Shown piece after piece: positions 1 to 5,605 of a stretch of DNA of 6,837 nucleotides (within the stretch, counting starts at the first letter, position 1; each line of letters starts with the position of its first letter). A program made the position numbers and the translations under genes. The DNA is from Chloroflexi bacterium RBG_13_53_26 (GTDB lineage: Bacteria > Chloroflexota > Dehalococcoidia > UBA2247 > RBG-13-53-26). The stretch is from NCBI GenBank assembly GCA_001795035.1, contig MGMW01000009.1, positions 1-6,837 on the forward strand, read 5' to 3'. Under the pieces are notes generated by a model. The model did not search any database. It was not told the origin of the DNA and was given only the letters and a program-made list of their open reading frames with translations.

Positions 1-2361
1 GACTACAACCTCGAATACGTGCAGCAGTACACCAACGCAGCCTACATCGTCAATCCGGACATCAAGCTGCCCGGCGACGATGGGCAGAACGGGCTCTTCA
101 GTGTCTGGGATAGCGCTAACAAGAAATACGACACGGCCACCTGGAAGTACGCGAACACCGCCAGTGCCACGGCAGAGGCCAAACTCCTCACACCCGACTG
201 GGAGGGCTGGACAAACAGGGAAGCCGCCGAGGAAACGGCCTGGGGAGAACTGGACAACAACTGCGTCCTCAAGCTCCTCTGGAGAAACTACAGACGCTAT
301 GACAAAGCCACAGTCTCCAGGATCACCGGCATACCGGAAGGGAAGCTGGACGAGGTCTACAGACTGTATGCCAAGACCGGAGCCAAAGGCAAAGCGGGTA
401 CCATCATGTATGCTATGGGCGCCACGCAGCATACCTACGCTGTCCAGAATATCAGAAGCTATTCCATTGTCCAGCTACTTCTGGGAAACATGGGGGTGGC
501 TGGCGGCGGTGTCAATGCCCTCCGCGGCACCTCCAATGTACAGGGGTCGACCGACCAGGCCCTGCTGGAGCAGTACCTGCCCGGATACCTCAAGATTCCC
601 ACTGACGCCAGCAACCAACAAGAACTGGGTAGCACTTCGACACCTGACACATACCTGTCCACGGTCACCCCCCTTGGCACCAATCCGCCTGGCGACCTTG
701 CCGGAGACAATCCCGTGAACTGGTGGAAGAACACGCCGAAATACGTTCACAGCCTGCTCAAGGCCTGGTGGCCTGCCTCAGACCTTGAGACTGCCTATGG
801 CTACCTGCCCAAGAAGAAGGCCAGCGGTGTCAACTACACCCACATGGGCCTGATCCAGGCCATCGGGGAAGAGAAGGTCGAGGGGCTGTGGATATGGGGA
901 CAGAACCCGGCCGTCGGCGGACCCACATCGCTGGGCGCACGGGACGCCCTGAAGAAACTGAAGTGGATGGTAGCCAGCGATATCTGGTTCAATGAGACCC
1001 ATACCTTCTGGAAGAGGCCTGGGGTCAACTCGGAAGACATCCAGACAGAGGTATTTCTGCTTCCGGCAGCCGGCTCCTTCGAAAAAGAGGGCAGCGTGTC
1101 CAACAGCGGCCGCTGGGTGCAGTGGCGCTACAGGGCAGTCTTGCCGCCGGGAGAGGCTATGCCGGACCTGGACATGATGATCCGCCTTTTCAAGAAGATA
1201 CAGAAGCTGTACACGGAAGAGGTGGGCGTTTTCCCCGACCCCATTGTCAACCTGGGTTGGGATTATAGCGATGAGGAGGAAGCGGATGTCATAGCCAGGG
1301 AGATGAATGGTTACGCGCTGGTGCCCGGCATCCCTAAGTCTTCATCTCCAGGGGAAACATACGAAGTGGGTGAGCTGATCGACTGGTTCAACGACCTGCA
1401 GACGGGTGGCAAGAGCTCCTCGGGGAACTGGCTCCACTGCGGCCAGTACACCAGGGCCAGTGCTGCCGACCGGCAGAGTTATCCCGAACTCATTACCGTC
1501 GTAAACGGTATCTCATCCATCAACAAGGCTAGGAAGCGCAACAATGTGGACGACTCACCGAACCAGGTTGGCTTGTATCGCGACTGGTCCTGGTGCTGGC
1601 CCAGGAACCGCCGCATCATCTACAACCGCGCTGCAGTGGACCTCGATGGGAATCCCTGGGATGCGGACCACCCGGTGCTCGCTTGGAACGGCACCAGCTG
1701 GGTGGGTGATGTGGTTGACGGTGGTGGCAATCCGATCAACCTGGCAGCCGACGGTGGCAAGAATCTCCCCTTCATCATGAATTCCGAGGGCGTGGGCAAA
1801 CTCTGGGGCTACGGTCTCAAGGACGGGCCCATCCCGGAGGTGTATGAGCCCTGGGAAAGCCCGATCAGCAACCTGATGACGACGCAACAGAACGACCCGG
1901 CAGCCTACATCGGTAAACTCATAGTGGACGACGTTGACTGGAACCAGCGGGGTACAGTCGAGGAATTCCCCTACGTGGCCACGACGTACCGTTGCACCGA
2001 GCACTGGCAAACTGGCATCATGACTCGAAACCTGCCGTGGCTGGCAGAACTGATGCCGGAGATGTACGTGGAGTTGGGCGAAGACCTGGCGGACTCGCTC
2101 GAGCCGAAGATCAAGAGCGGGGACAGGGTCAAGGTCCGCTCCAAACGCGGGTCGATCAAGGCCCTAGCCATAGTCACCAAGCGTTTCCAGGCGATAACTG
2201 TGGACGGAAAGACTATCCATCAGATCGGGATACCGTGGCATTGGGGCTACGCGGGCCGGGTGACCGGCGACAGCGGCAACATCTTGACTCCACATGTTGG
2301 GGACGCCAATACCAGCATACCAGAATCCAAGAGTTTCCTATGCAACGTAGAGAAAGCGTAG
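1..2361 (+). CDS. fdnG: Formate dehydrogenase (FdnG-type) catalytic alpha subunit, 5' partial
   Basis: Molybdopterin (Mo or W bis-MGD) catalytic subunit that oxidises formate to CO2. The frame is open from base 1 (DYNLEYV...), so the gene begins upstream; a GTG at 19 is only an internal valine. About 786 residues are present. E. coli FdnG, recalled from memory, has about 1015, so the N-terminus with the expected Tat signal, the [4Fe-4S] cysteines and the active-site Sec/Cys is missing from view. Family hallmarks run in order: GTIMYAMGATQHTYAVQNIR and LLLGNMGVAGGGVNALRG (about bases 397-535), a GQNP motif near 900, the EKEGSVSNSGRWVQWR stretch near 1084-1130, DGPIPEVYEPWESP (1822-1863), and the C-terminal molybdopterin-dinucleotide-binding domain with TTYRCTEHWQTG, SGDRVKVRSKRG and GIPWHWGY (about 1981-2252). 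The ending FLCNVEKA resembles E. coli FdnG's FLVNIEKA. It is first in a three-gene operon. Formate is the best-supported substrate, but related Dehalococcoidia complex subunits annotated as formate dehydrogenase lack the Sec/Cys and may not use formate, and that residue is not visible here. Confidence 0.93.
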   Translation, partial: DYNLEYVQQYTNAAYIVNPDIKLPGDDGQNGLFSVWDSANKKYDTATWKYANTASATAEAKLLTPDWEGWTNREAAEETAWGELDNNCVLKLLWRNYRRYDKATVSRITGIPEGKLDEVYRLYAKTGAKGKAGTIMYAMGATQHTYAVQNIRSYSIVQLLLGNMGVAGGGVNALRGTSNVQGSTDQALLEQYLPGYLKIPTDASNQQELGSTSTPDTYLSTVTPLGTNPPGDLAGDNPVNWWKNTPKYVHSLLKAWWPASDLETAYGYLPKKKASGVNYTHMGLIQAIGEEKVEGLWIWGQNPAVGGPTSLGARDALKKLKWMVASDIWFNETHTFWKRPGVNSEDIQTEVFLLPAAGSFEKEGSVSNSGRWVQWRYRAVLPPGEAMPDLDMMIRLFKKIQKLYTEEVGVFPDPIVNLGWDYSDEEEADVIAREMNGYALVPGIPKSSSPGETYEVGELIDWFNDLQTGGKSSSGNWLHCGQYTRASAADRQSYPELITVVNGISSINKARKRNNVDDSPNQVGLYRDWSWCWPRNRRIIYNRAAVDLDGNPWDADHPVLAWNGTSWVGDVVDGGGNPINLAADGGKNLPFIMNSEGVGKLWGYGLKDGPIPEVYEPWESPISNLMTTQQNDPAAYIGKLIVDDVDWNQRGTVEEFPYVATTYRCTEHWQTGIMTRNLPWLAELMPEMYVELGEDLADSLEPKIKSGDRVKVRSKRGSIKALAIVTKRFQAITVDGKTIHQIGIPWHWGYAGRVTGDSGNILTPHVGDANTSIPESKSFLCNVEKA

Positions 2362-2362
2362 C

Positions 2363-2369
2363 GGAGGAG
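2363..2369 (+). promoter_or_regulatory. Ribosome binding site of the iron-sulfur subunit
   Basis: GGAGGAG lies two bases after the fdnG-like stop codon and four bases before the ATG at 2374. It fixes that ATG as the start and shows translation is re-initiated independently in the 12-base gap. Confidence 0.8.
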
Positions 2370-2373
2370 AGAG

Positions 2374-3189
2374 ATGTCTAATGCAGTACTTTACGACGGA
2401 ACCCGCTGCATAGGATGCAGGGCTTGCTCAGTGGCCTGCAAGAGCTGGAACCGGAATCCGGATGATCCCGAGGAGAAGGTATCAGTCGAGGGGGGCATCC
2501 AGGGCAAAGCGTTTCTCTCCGACAAGACCTTTACCTTCATGCGCTTCCGCGAGGTCGGAGAGGGCGACGATTTCAAGTGGGCCTTCTGCAAGATCCAGTG
2601 TATGCATTGCCTGCATCCAGCCTGTGAAGGGGCCTGTCCTGTGGGTGCTTTGAAGAGAGATGAGGAAACAGGAGCTGTGGTGTATGACGACGGTCGATGC
2701 TTCGGCTGCCGCTACTGCATGGTCGCCTGCCCCTTCGGTGTACCCACCTTCCAGTGGGATGAGCCGCTCCCCTGGATCCGGAAGTGCACCTTCTGCTCAG
2801 GCCGTCTGGACGGCGGGCTCAAACCTGCTTGTGTTACGGCATGTCCCACCGGGGCACTGCAACTAGGGGAACGCGAAGAGCTCATAGCTGAAGCACATGC
2901 ACGGATCAATGCCTCAAATGGCAAGTATGTGGACCATGTCTACGGTGAGAAGGAGGCAGGAGGCACATCCTGGCTGTATATCTCGCCGGTGCCATTTGAA
3001 GAGCTGGGATTGCCAATCGTCGGCGAGGAAGCTCCAACGGAGAATCCTCATATCGCCATGCGTACCCTGCCTTACTACGCTGGCGGAGTGGTTGTGCTCA
3101 TGGCTGGTTTCTACTGGCTCACCAAACGAAAGCAGAAGCTGAGTCAGGCAGGTGACCACCAAGGCGAAAAGGAAGAGGTGACCAAATGA
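2374..3189 (+). CDS. Four-cluster ferredoxin-like electron transfer subunit (FdnH/HybA type)
   Basis: A 271-residue iron-sulfur protein that should carry electrons from the formate dehydrogenase head to the membrane subunit. Four cysteine groups are visible: C12/C15/C18/C22, C76/C79/C84/C88, C109/C112/C115/C119 and C138/C141/C153/C157, enough for four [4Fe-4S] clusters; C72 is an extra cysteine. The later part (YVDHVYGEKEAGGTSWLYISPVPFEELG, split as residues 185-212) resembles HybA-like proteins as well as FdnH. One hydrophobic helix near residues 232-249, followed by a KRKQK stretch, looks like a single C-terminal membrane anchor. There is no N-terminal signal peptide, so export would rely on piggy-backing on the Tat signal expected on the catalytic subunit, as in FdnGH. 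It starts 12 bases after fdnG and overlaps the next gene. Family is certain; choosing fdnH or hybA as a name is not. Confidence 0.93.
   Translation: MSNAVLYDGTRCIGCRACSVACKSWNRNPDDPEEKVSVEGGIQGKAFLSDKTFTFMRFREVGEGDDFKWAFCKIQCMHCLHPACEGACPVGALKRDEETGAVVYDDGRCFGCRYCMVACPFGVPTFQWDEPLPWIRKCTFCSGRLDGGLKPACVTACPTGALQLGEREELIAEAHARINASNGKYVDHVYGEKEAGGTSWLYISPVPFEELGLPIVGEEAPTENPHIAMRTLPYYAGGVVVLMAGFYWLTKRKQKLSQAGDHQGEKEEVTK
3175..3181 (+). promoter_or_regulatory. Shine-Dalgarno for the membrane subunit, inside the upstream gene
   Basis: GAGGTGA matches the ideal anti-16S complement and lies within the last codons of the iron-sulfur gene. It is 4 bases before the ATG at 3186 and 7 before the ATG at 3189, so spacing slightly favours the second methionine, while the ATGA overlap favours the first. 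Confidence 0.6.
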
Positions 3190-4352
3190 TGCAGCAGAAA
3201 CGGTCGTTCCCATTCGGCACCTTGATTCTCACTATAGTGGCGCTTGTGAGTGTACCCGTGATGATCATCCGCTACCTCTACGGGCTGGGAGCTATGAGCA
3301 ACCTCAGCGATGGACGTGCCTGGGGATTGTGGATCAGTTTCGACCTCTACTGCGGCGTCGCTCTGGCGGCAGGCGGATTCACTCTGGCAGCATTGGTTCA
3401 TATCTTCAACGCAGAGAAGTATCATGCTGTGGTCAGGCCTGCGATTCTCACCGCCTTCTTAGGCTACATAGTTGTCATTCTGGCTTTGCTGGTTGACCTC
3501 GGACAACCCTGGTATATCTGGCATATTATGATCAACTGGAACATCCACTCTCCCTTGTTTGAAGTAGGCTGGTGTGTCATGCTGTACACGGGGGTGCTGG
3601 CTCTTGAGATGAGTCCGGCGCTCTTCGAAAGGCTGCACTGGAAGGTGCCCCTTCGGGTCATTGGCATGATCCAGATCCCACTGATAATAGCTGGCATTGT
3701 CATCTCAACGGGCCATCAGAATTCCCTGGGGTCTATGCTGCTGTTACTCCCCTATACACTCGACCCTCTGTGGTACACACCTATCCTGCCCGCCCTGTTC
3801 TTCGTCTCGGCCGTGGCCGTTGGACCGGCCATGGTGATCTTGGAGTCCACGTTGAGTGGCATGGCATTCGGACACCGGGTAAGCCGAGATGTCTTGAGTG
3901 GCCTGGGTAAGATCATCCCCTACGTCCTTGGCGTCTATCTCATAATGAAGATCGCTGACCTGGCGGTGGCCGGACAACTGGACATGATCGTCAACAGCTA
4001 TCCCCAGAACGTCTACTGGCTGGTGGAGGTCATCGTAGGGGTCGTGCTGCCGATCATTCTGTTCTCAATCCCGAAGGTAAGACAAAACAGAGCAGGACTA
4101 TTCGGAACCGCGCTGCTGGTAATTGGGGGGTTGGTGTTCAACCGCTTCAACGTCAGCCTTTTCTGGCAGGCGATTCGCCCGGGCTACACCTACTTCCCCC
4201 ACTGGATGGAGTTCGCCATCTCAGCGGGGGTCATTTCCTGGGCCATCATTGTCTTCATGTTGGCAATACGGCTCCTACCCATCGCCGAGCACCACGATGA
4301 AGCGGCGGAGAAGCCGAGCCAGGCTGTGTCTGGTGTGGCACAGACTTCCTGA
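3186..4352 (+). CDS. HybB/NrfD-family polytopic membrane subunit
   Basis: A 388-residue hydrophobic protein of the NrfD/PsrC/HybB family, which couples periplasmic iron-sulfur subunits to the membrane quinone pool without binding haem. I count roughly ten hydrophobic segments, near residues 10-30, 48-72, 84-105, 121-143, 158-176, 189-218, 234-262, 271-293, 302-322 and 340-366. The stretches RAWGLWISFDLYCGVALAAG, RPAILTAFLGY and HSPLFEVGWCVMLYTGVLAL strongly recall HybB of [NiFe]-hydrogenase 2, and the length is close to HybB as I remember it (about 390). The ATG at 3186 overlaps the upstream stop as ATGA, indicating translational coupling; a second ATG follows immediately at 3189. The C-terminal tail after about residue 366 is hydrophilic. 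In context it replaces the cytochrome b (FdnI) of classical formate dehydrogenase-N. Quinone reduction and possible proton translocation are inferred from the family. Confidence 0.92.
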   Translation: MMQQKRSFPFGTLILTIVALVSVPVMIIRYLYGLGAMSNLSDGRAWGLWISFDLYCGVALAAGGFTLAALVHIFNAEKYHAVVRPAILTAFLGYIVVILALLVDLGQPWYIWHIMINWNIHSPLFEVGWCVMLYTGVLALEMSPALFERLHWKVPLRVIGMIQIPLIIAGIVISTGHQNSLGSMLLLLPYTLDPLWYTPILPALFFVSAVAVGPAMVILESTLSGMAFGHRVSRDVLSGLGKIIPYVLGVYLIMKIADLAVAGQLDMIVNSYPQNVYWLVEVIVGVVLPIILFSIPKVRQNRAGLFGTALLVIGGLVFNRFNVSLFWQAIRPGYTYFPHWMEFAISAGVISWAIIVFMLAIRLLPIAEHHDEAAEKPSQAVSGVAQTS

Positions 4353-4627
4353 TGGTTTTTTGTTGCACCAGGAGCCTGTCTGACTAGTTCGTGAGCCACA
4401 TCAAAAATTAGCTGTCGTCGGCTTTCTTCCAGATGAGGCCGGGATACTTACTCGGGCAGAGTCCTCGTCGCGTTGCTCGGTGCATCAGTGCGCTGCAGGA
4501 TTCTCAGAGATACTGCGGCATTCCTTTGCTGCGTCATCGATAGCGGCTAATTGCCTGTCTTTCACCCCGTGTGGTAGAGTATTCCTACCCGCATGCTCTA
4601 TTGGCTATCTGCCGACATGGAACCAGC

Positions 4628-4655
4628 TTGGATAAACGACATCTTTTCTTGTATT
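4628..4655 (+). promoter_or_regulatory. Weak candidate promoter for the nitroreductase gene
   Basis: TTGGAT (4628-4633) and TGTATT (4650-4655) are separated by 16 bases and would place the transcript start about 20 bases before the start codon. Both boxes are imperfect. An alternative pair is TTGCCT (4551-4556) with TAGAGT (4575-4580), 18 bases apart. Confidence 0.25.
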
Positions 4656-4671
4656 TGGCCGAGTCTATTGC

Positions 4672-4679
4672 AGGAGGAG
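4672..4679 (+). promoter_or_regulatory. Strong ribosome binding site of the nitroreductase gene
   Basis: AGGAGGAG lies four bases before the ATG at 4684 (six bases if the core AGGAGG is counted). It decides the start codon and argues for efficient translation. Confidence 0.85.
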
Positions 4680-4683
4680 TCCT

Positions 4684-5361
4684 ATGGATGTTATCGAGGC
4701 TATCAATGATCGAAGGAGTGTTCGTGCGTTCAAGCCTGATCCCGTGCCCAGACAGACTTTGACGGCGATTATGGAAGCTGCTCTGCGGGCTCCTTCCTGG
4801 GAGAACTCTCAACCATGGGAGTTTGCTGTCCTGGGTGGAGAGGCTATGAGGAATTTCAAAACAGTCATCATGTCCATGATGAAGGCCGGAGAGAAGCCCC
4901 GGCTTGACATACCATGGCCCAAGTTGTCAGGACGTTACCTCGAACGAGCAAAAGAGGATGGCCGACGTTTGTTCCAAGAATTGGGGATTTCGAAAGATGA
5001 CAAGGAAGTGGTCATAAGCTGGAGGTTATCCATGGCCCGGTTCTTCGATGCGCCCAACGGAGCAATAGTCTACATGGATTCCTCGCTGGGTCAGTGGTCT
5101 CTGGTAGACGTAGGCATAGCTTTGCAGAATCTGATGTTAGCGGCGTGGCACTACGGTGTGGGCACTTGTGCATTGGCAGCCGCGGTCATATACCCTGACG
5201 TGCTGCGAAGTCTATTGGATATCCCTGAGTCGAAACGAATCGTTGTCGGGGTGGCGTTGGGGTACCCGGACTTCTCAAGCCCGGCGGCGCAATTCCGCGC
5301 CAATCGTGATCCTCTGGAAACCTTGGTGAGGTGGTATGGTTTCGATGAAGAGGTCTTGTAG
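4684..5361 (+). CDS. Nitroreductase-family FMN-dependent oxidoreductase
   Basis: A complete 225-residue protein of the nitroreductase superfamily, which binds FMN and usually transfers electrons from NAD(P)H to nitro groups, quinones, enones or other small acceptors. Visible hallmarks are the N-terminal RRSVRAF (residues 10-16, FMN phosphate contact), APSWENSQPWEF (36-47), the helix DVGIALQNLMLAAWHYGVGT (about 141-160) and VVGVALGYPD (about 187-196). Length is normal for the family, with a moderately long middle insertion (about residues 60-110) that probably shapes the active site. No signal peptide or membrane segment is seen, so it should be cytoplasmic. The gene stands alone on the + strand, 331 bases after the formate dehydrogenase operon, with its own strong Shine-Dalgarno and a good terminator about 110 bases downstream. 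The physiological substrate cannot be read from the sequence; a tie to the neighbouring respiratory operon is only positional. Confidence 0.9.
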   Translation: MDVIEAINDRRSVRAFKPDPVPRQTLTAIMEAALRAPSWENSQPWEFAVLGGEAMRNFKTVIMSMMKAGEKPRLDIPWPKLSGRYLERAKEDGRRLFQELGISKDDKEVVISWRLSMARFFDAPNGAIVYMDSSLGQWSLVDVGIALQNLMLAAWHYGVGTCALAAAVIYPDVLRSLLDIPESKRIVVGVALGYPDFSSPAAQFRANRDPLETLVRWYGFDEEVL

Positions 5362-5403
5362 TCACCTGTGGCTATGGTCATTTGAAAGTGGTTCCAACTG
5401 ATT

Positions 5404-5433
5404 TTGCATCCAATCAAGCTAGTGTGCTATAGT
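5404..5433 (+). promoter_or_regulatory. Candidate extended -10 promoter
   Basis: TATAGT at 5428-5433 matches the -10 consensus at five of six positions and is preceded by TGC (5425-5427), an extended -10. TTGCAT at 5404-5409 is a poor -35 at 18-base spacing. It points away from the nitroreductase gene into the two-hairpin segment, with transcription expected to start near 5440. Confidence 0.5.
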
Positions 5434-5444
5434 ATCTAATCTGT

Positions 5445-5468
5445 ACCCAGGCGCTACCCCGCCTGGGT
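5445..5468 (+). repeat. Perfect 8-bp stem-loop upstream of the terminator
   Basis: ACCCAGGC (5445-5452) and GCCTGGGT (5461-5468) are exact reverse complements around the loop GCTACCCC. There is no T tract, so it is not itself a terminator; it forms the 5' domain of the candidate RNA. Confidence 0.85.
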
Positions 5469-5473
5469 CCTGT

Positions 5474-5508
5474 GGCTCCGACTGTCGACAACTGTCGGAG
5501 CCTTTTTT
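5474..5508 (+). terminator. Intrinsic (Rho-independent) terminator
   Basis: GGCTCCGAC (5474-5482) pairs exactly with GTCGGAGCC (5494-5502) around an 11-base loop and is followed directly by six Ts (5503-5508). It works for + strand transcription only; there is no matching T run on the - strand side. It would end transcripts from the nitroreductase gene and from the promoter at 5404-5433. Confidence 0.88.
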
Positions 5509-5520
5509 GACTGCGCCATT

Positions 5521-5545
5521 CTGTACCGGGCGCAATGCCCCACAG
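5521..5545. repeat. Imperfect inverted repeat downstream of both convergent genes
   Basis: CTGT (5521-5524) and ACAG (5542-5545) flank an inner GGGC (5528-5531)/GCCC (5537-5540) pair with loop GCAAT and a small internal asymmetry. It lies 59 bases beyond the stop of the - strand gene but has no T tract on either strand, so a terminator role is doubtful. Confidence 0.3.
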
Positions 5546-5547
5546 CT

Positions 5548-5605
5548 CCCTTTGTGTCAAGCTGAGGTTGGGGTGACATGAAATGTTGGCCCTTTGTGTC
5601 AAGCT
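5548..5605. repeat. Exact 16-base direct repeat, two copies 42 bases apart
   Basis: CCCTTTGTGTCAAGCT occurs at 5548-5563 and again at 5590-5605. The second copy overlaps the first two bases (+ coordinates) of the stop codon of the - strand oxidoreductase. Read on the - strand each copy is AGCTTGACACAAAGGG and contains TTGACA, the -35 consensus, but no good -10 follows either. The bases between copies are unrelated to the flanks. Confidence 0.9.

Larger units (their letters stand above)
4353..4683 (+). other. 331-base intergenic region without a supported gene
   Basis: No reading frame here has family resemblance or a good start context, and I see no tRNA or rRNA. A T6 run at 4356-4361 just after the upstream stop is not preceded by an adjacent strong stem, so I do not call a terminator. 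A small inverted repeat, GGTAG at 4573-4577 with CTACC at 4585-4589 (seven-base loop), is present but short. The 3' end carries a weak promoter candidate and the strong ribosome binding site of the nitroreductase gene. Confidence 0.6.
5440..5508 (+). ncRNA. Candidate small RNA with two hairpins and intrinsic terminator
   Basis: From the predicted start near 5440, the transcript would hold two perfect stems in sequence: an 8-bp stem (5445-5452 with 5461-5468) with a C-rich loop GCTACCCC, a five-base linker, then a 9-bp stem (5474-5482 with 5494-5502) followed by six Ts. The roughly 69-nt length, tight promoter-to-hairpin spacing and terminator are what a free-standing small RNA looks like. No + strand gene follows, since the next gene is convergent, so a riboswitch or leader role is unlikely. 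I do not recognise a known RNA family. The main alternative is that the segment is just the 3' untranslated region and terminator of the nitroreductase gene. Confidence 0.4.

Noticed and set aside
1555..2010. A 151-codon open frame on the - strand inside the catalytic subunit gene
   Set aside because: It lies wholly antisense to a strongly conserved domain, shows no family features or ribosome binding site, and is explained by codon bias of the real gene.
1992..2381. A 129-codon + strand frame overlapping the end of the catalytic subunit gene
   Set aside because: The overlapped frame encodes the conserved molybdopterin-dinucleotide-binding domain; the alternative product is low-complexity and resembles nothing.
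4328..4361. Possible terminator: GTCTG/CAGAC stem (4328-4332 with 4341-4345) and a T6 run at 4356-4361
   Set aside because: The stem is only five pairs, lies inside the coding sequence, and the T run starts ten bases later, so it does not fit an intrinsic terminator.
4571..4762. A 63-codon frame running across the nitroreductase start
   Set aside because: Most of it overlaps the real gene in another frame, it has no ribosome binding site of its own, and the strong AGGAGGAG serves the ATG at 4684.
5548..5605. The TTGACA-containing repeats as - strand promoters
   Set aside because: No acceptable -10 follows at 16-18 bases (best is ATGTCA after the first), and there is no - strand gene immediately downstream in the window before the nitroreductase, which is on the other strand.
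5548..5605. The two-copy repeat as a minimal CRISPR array
   Set aside because: Units are only 16 bases, there are just two, and no leader or cas gene is present.
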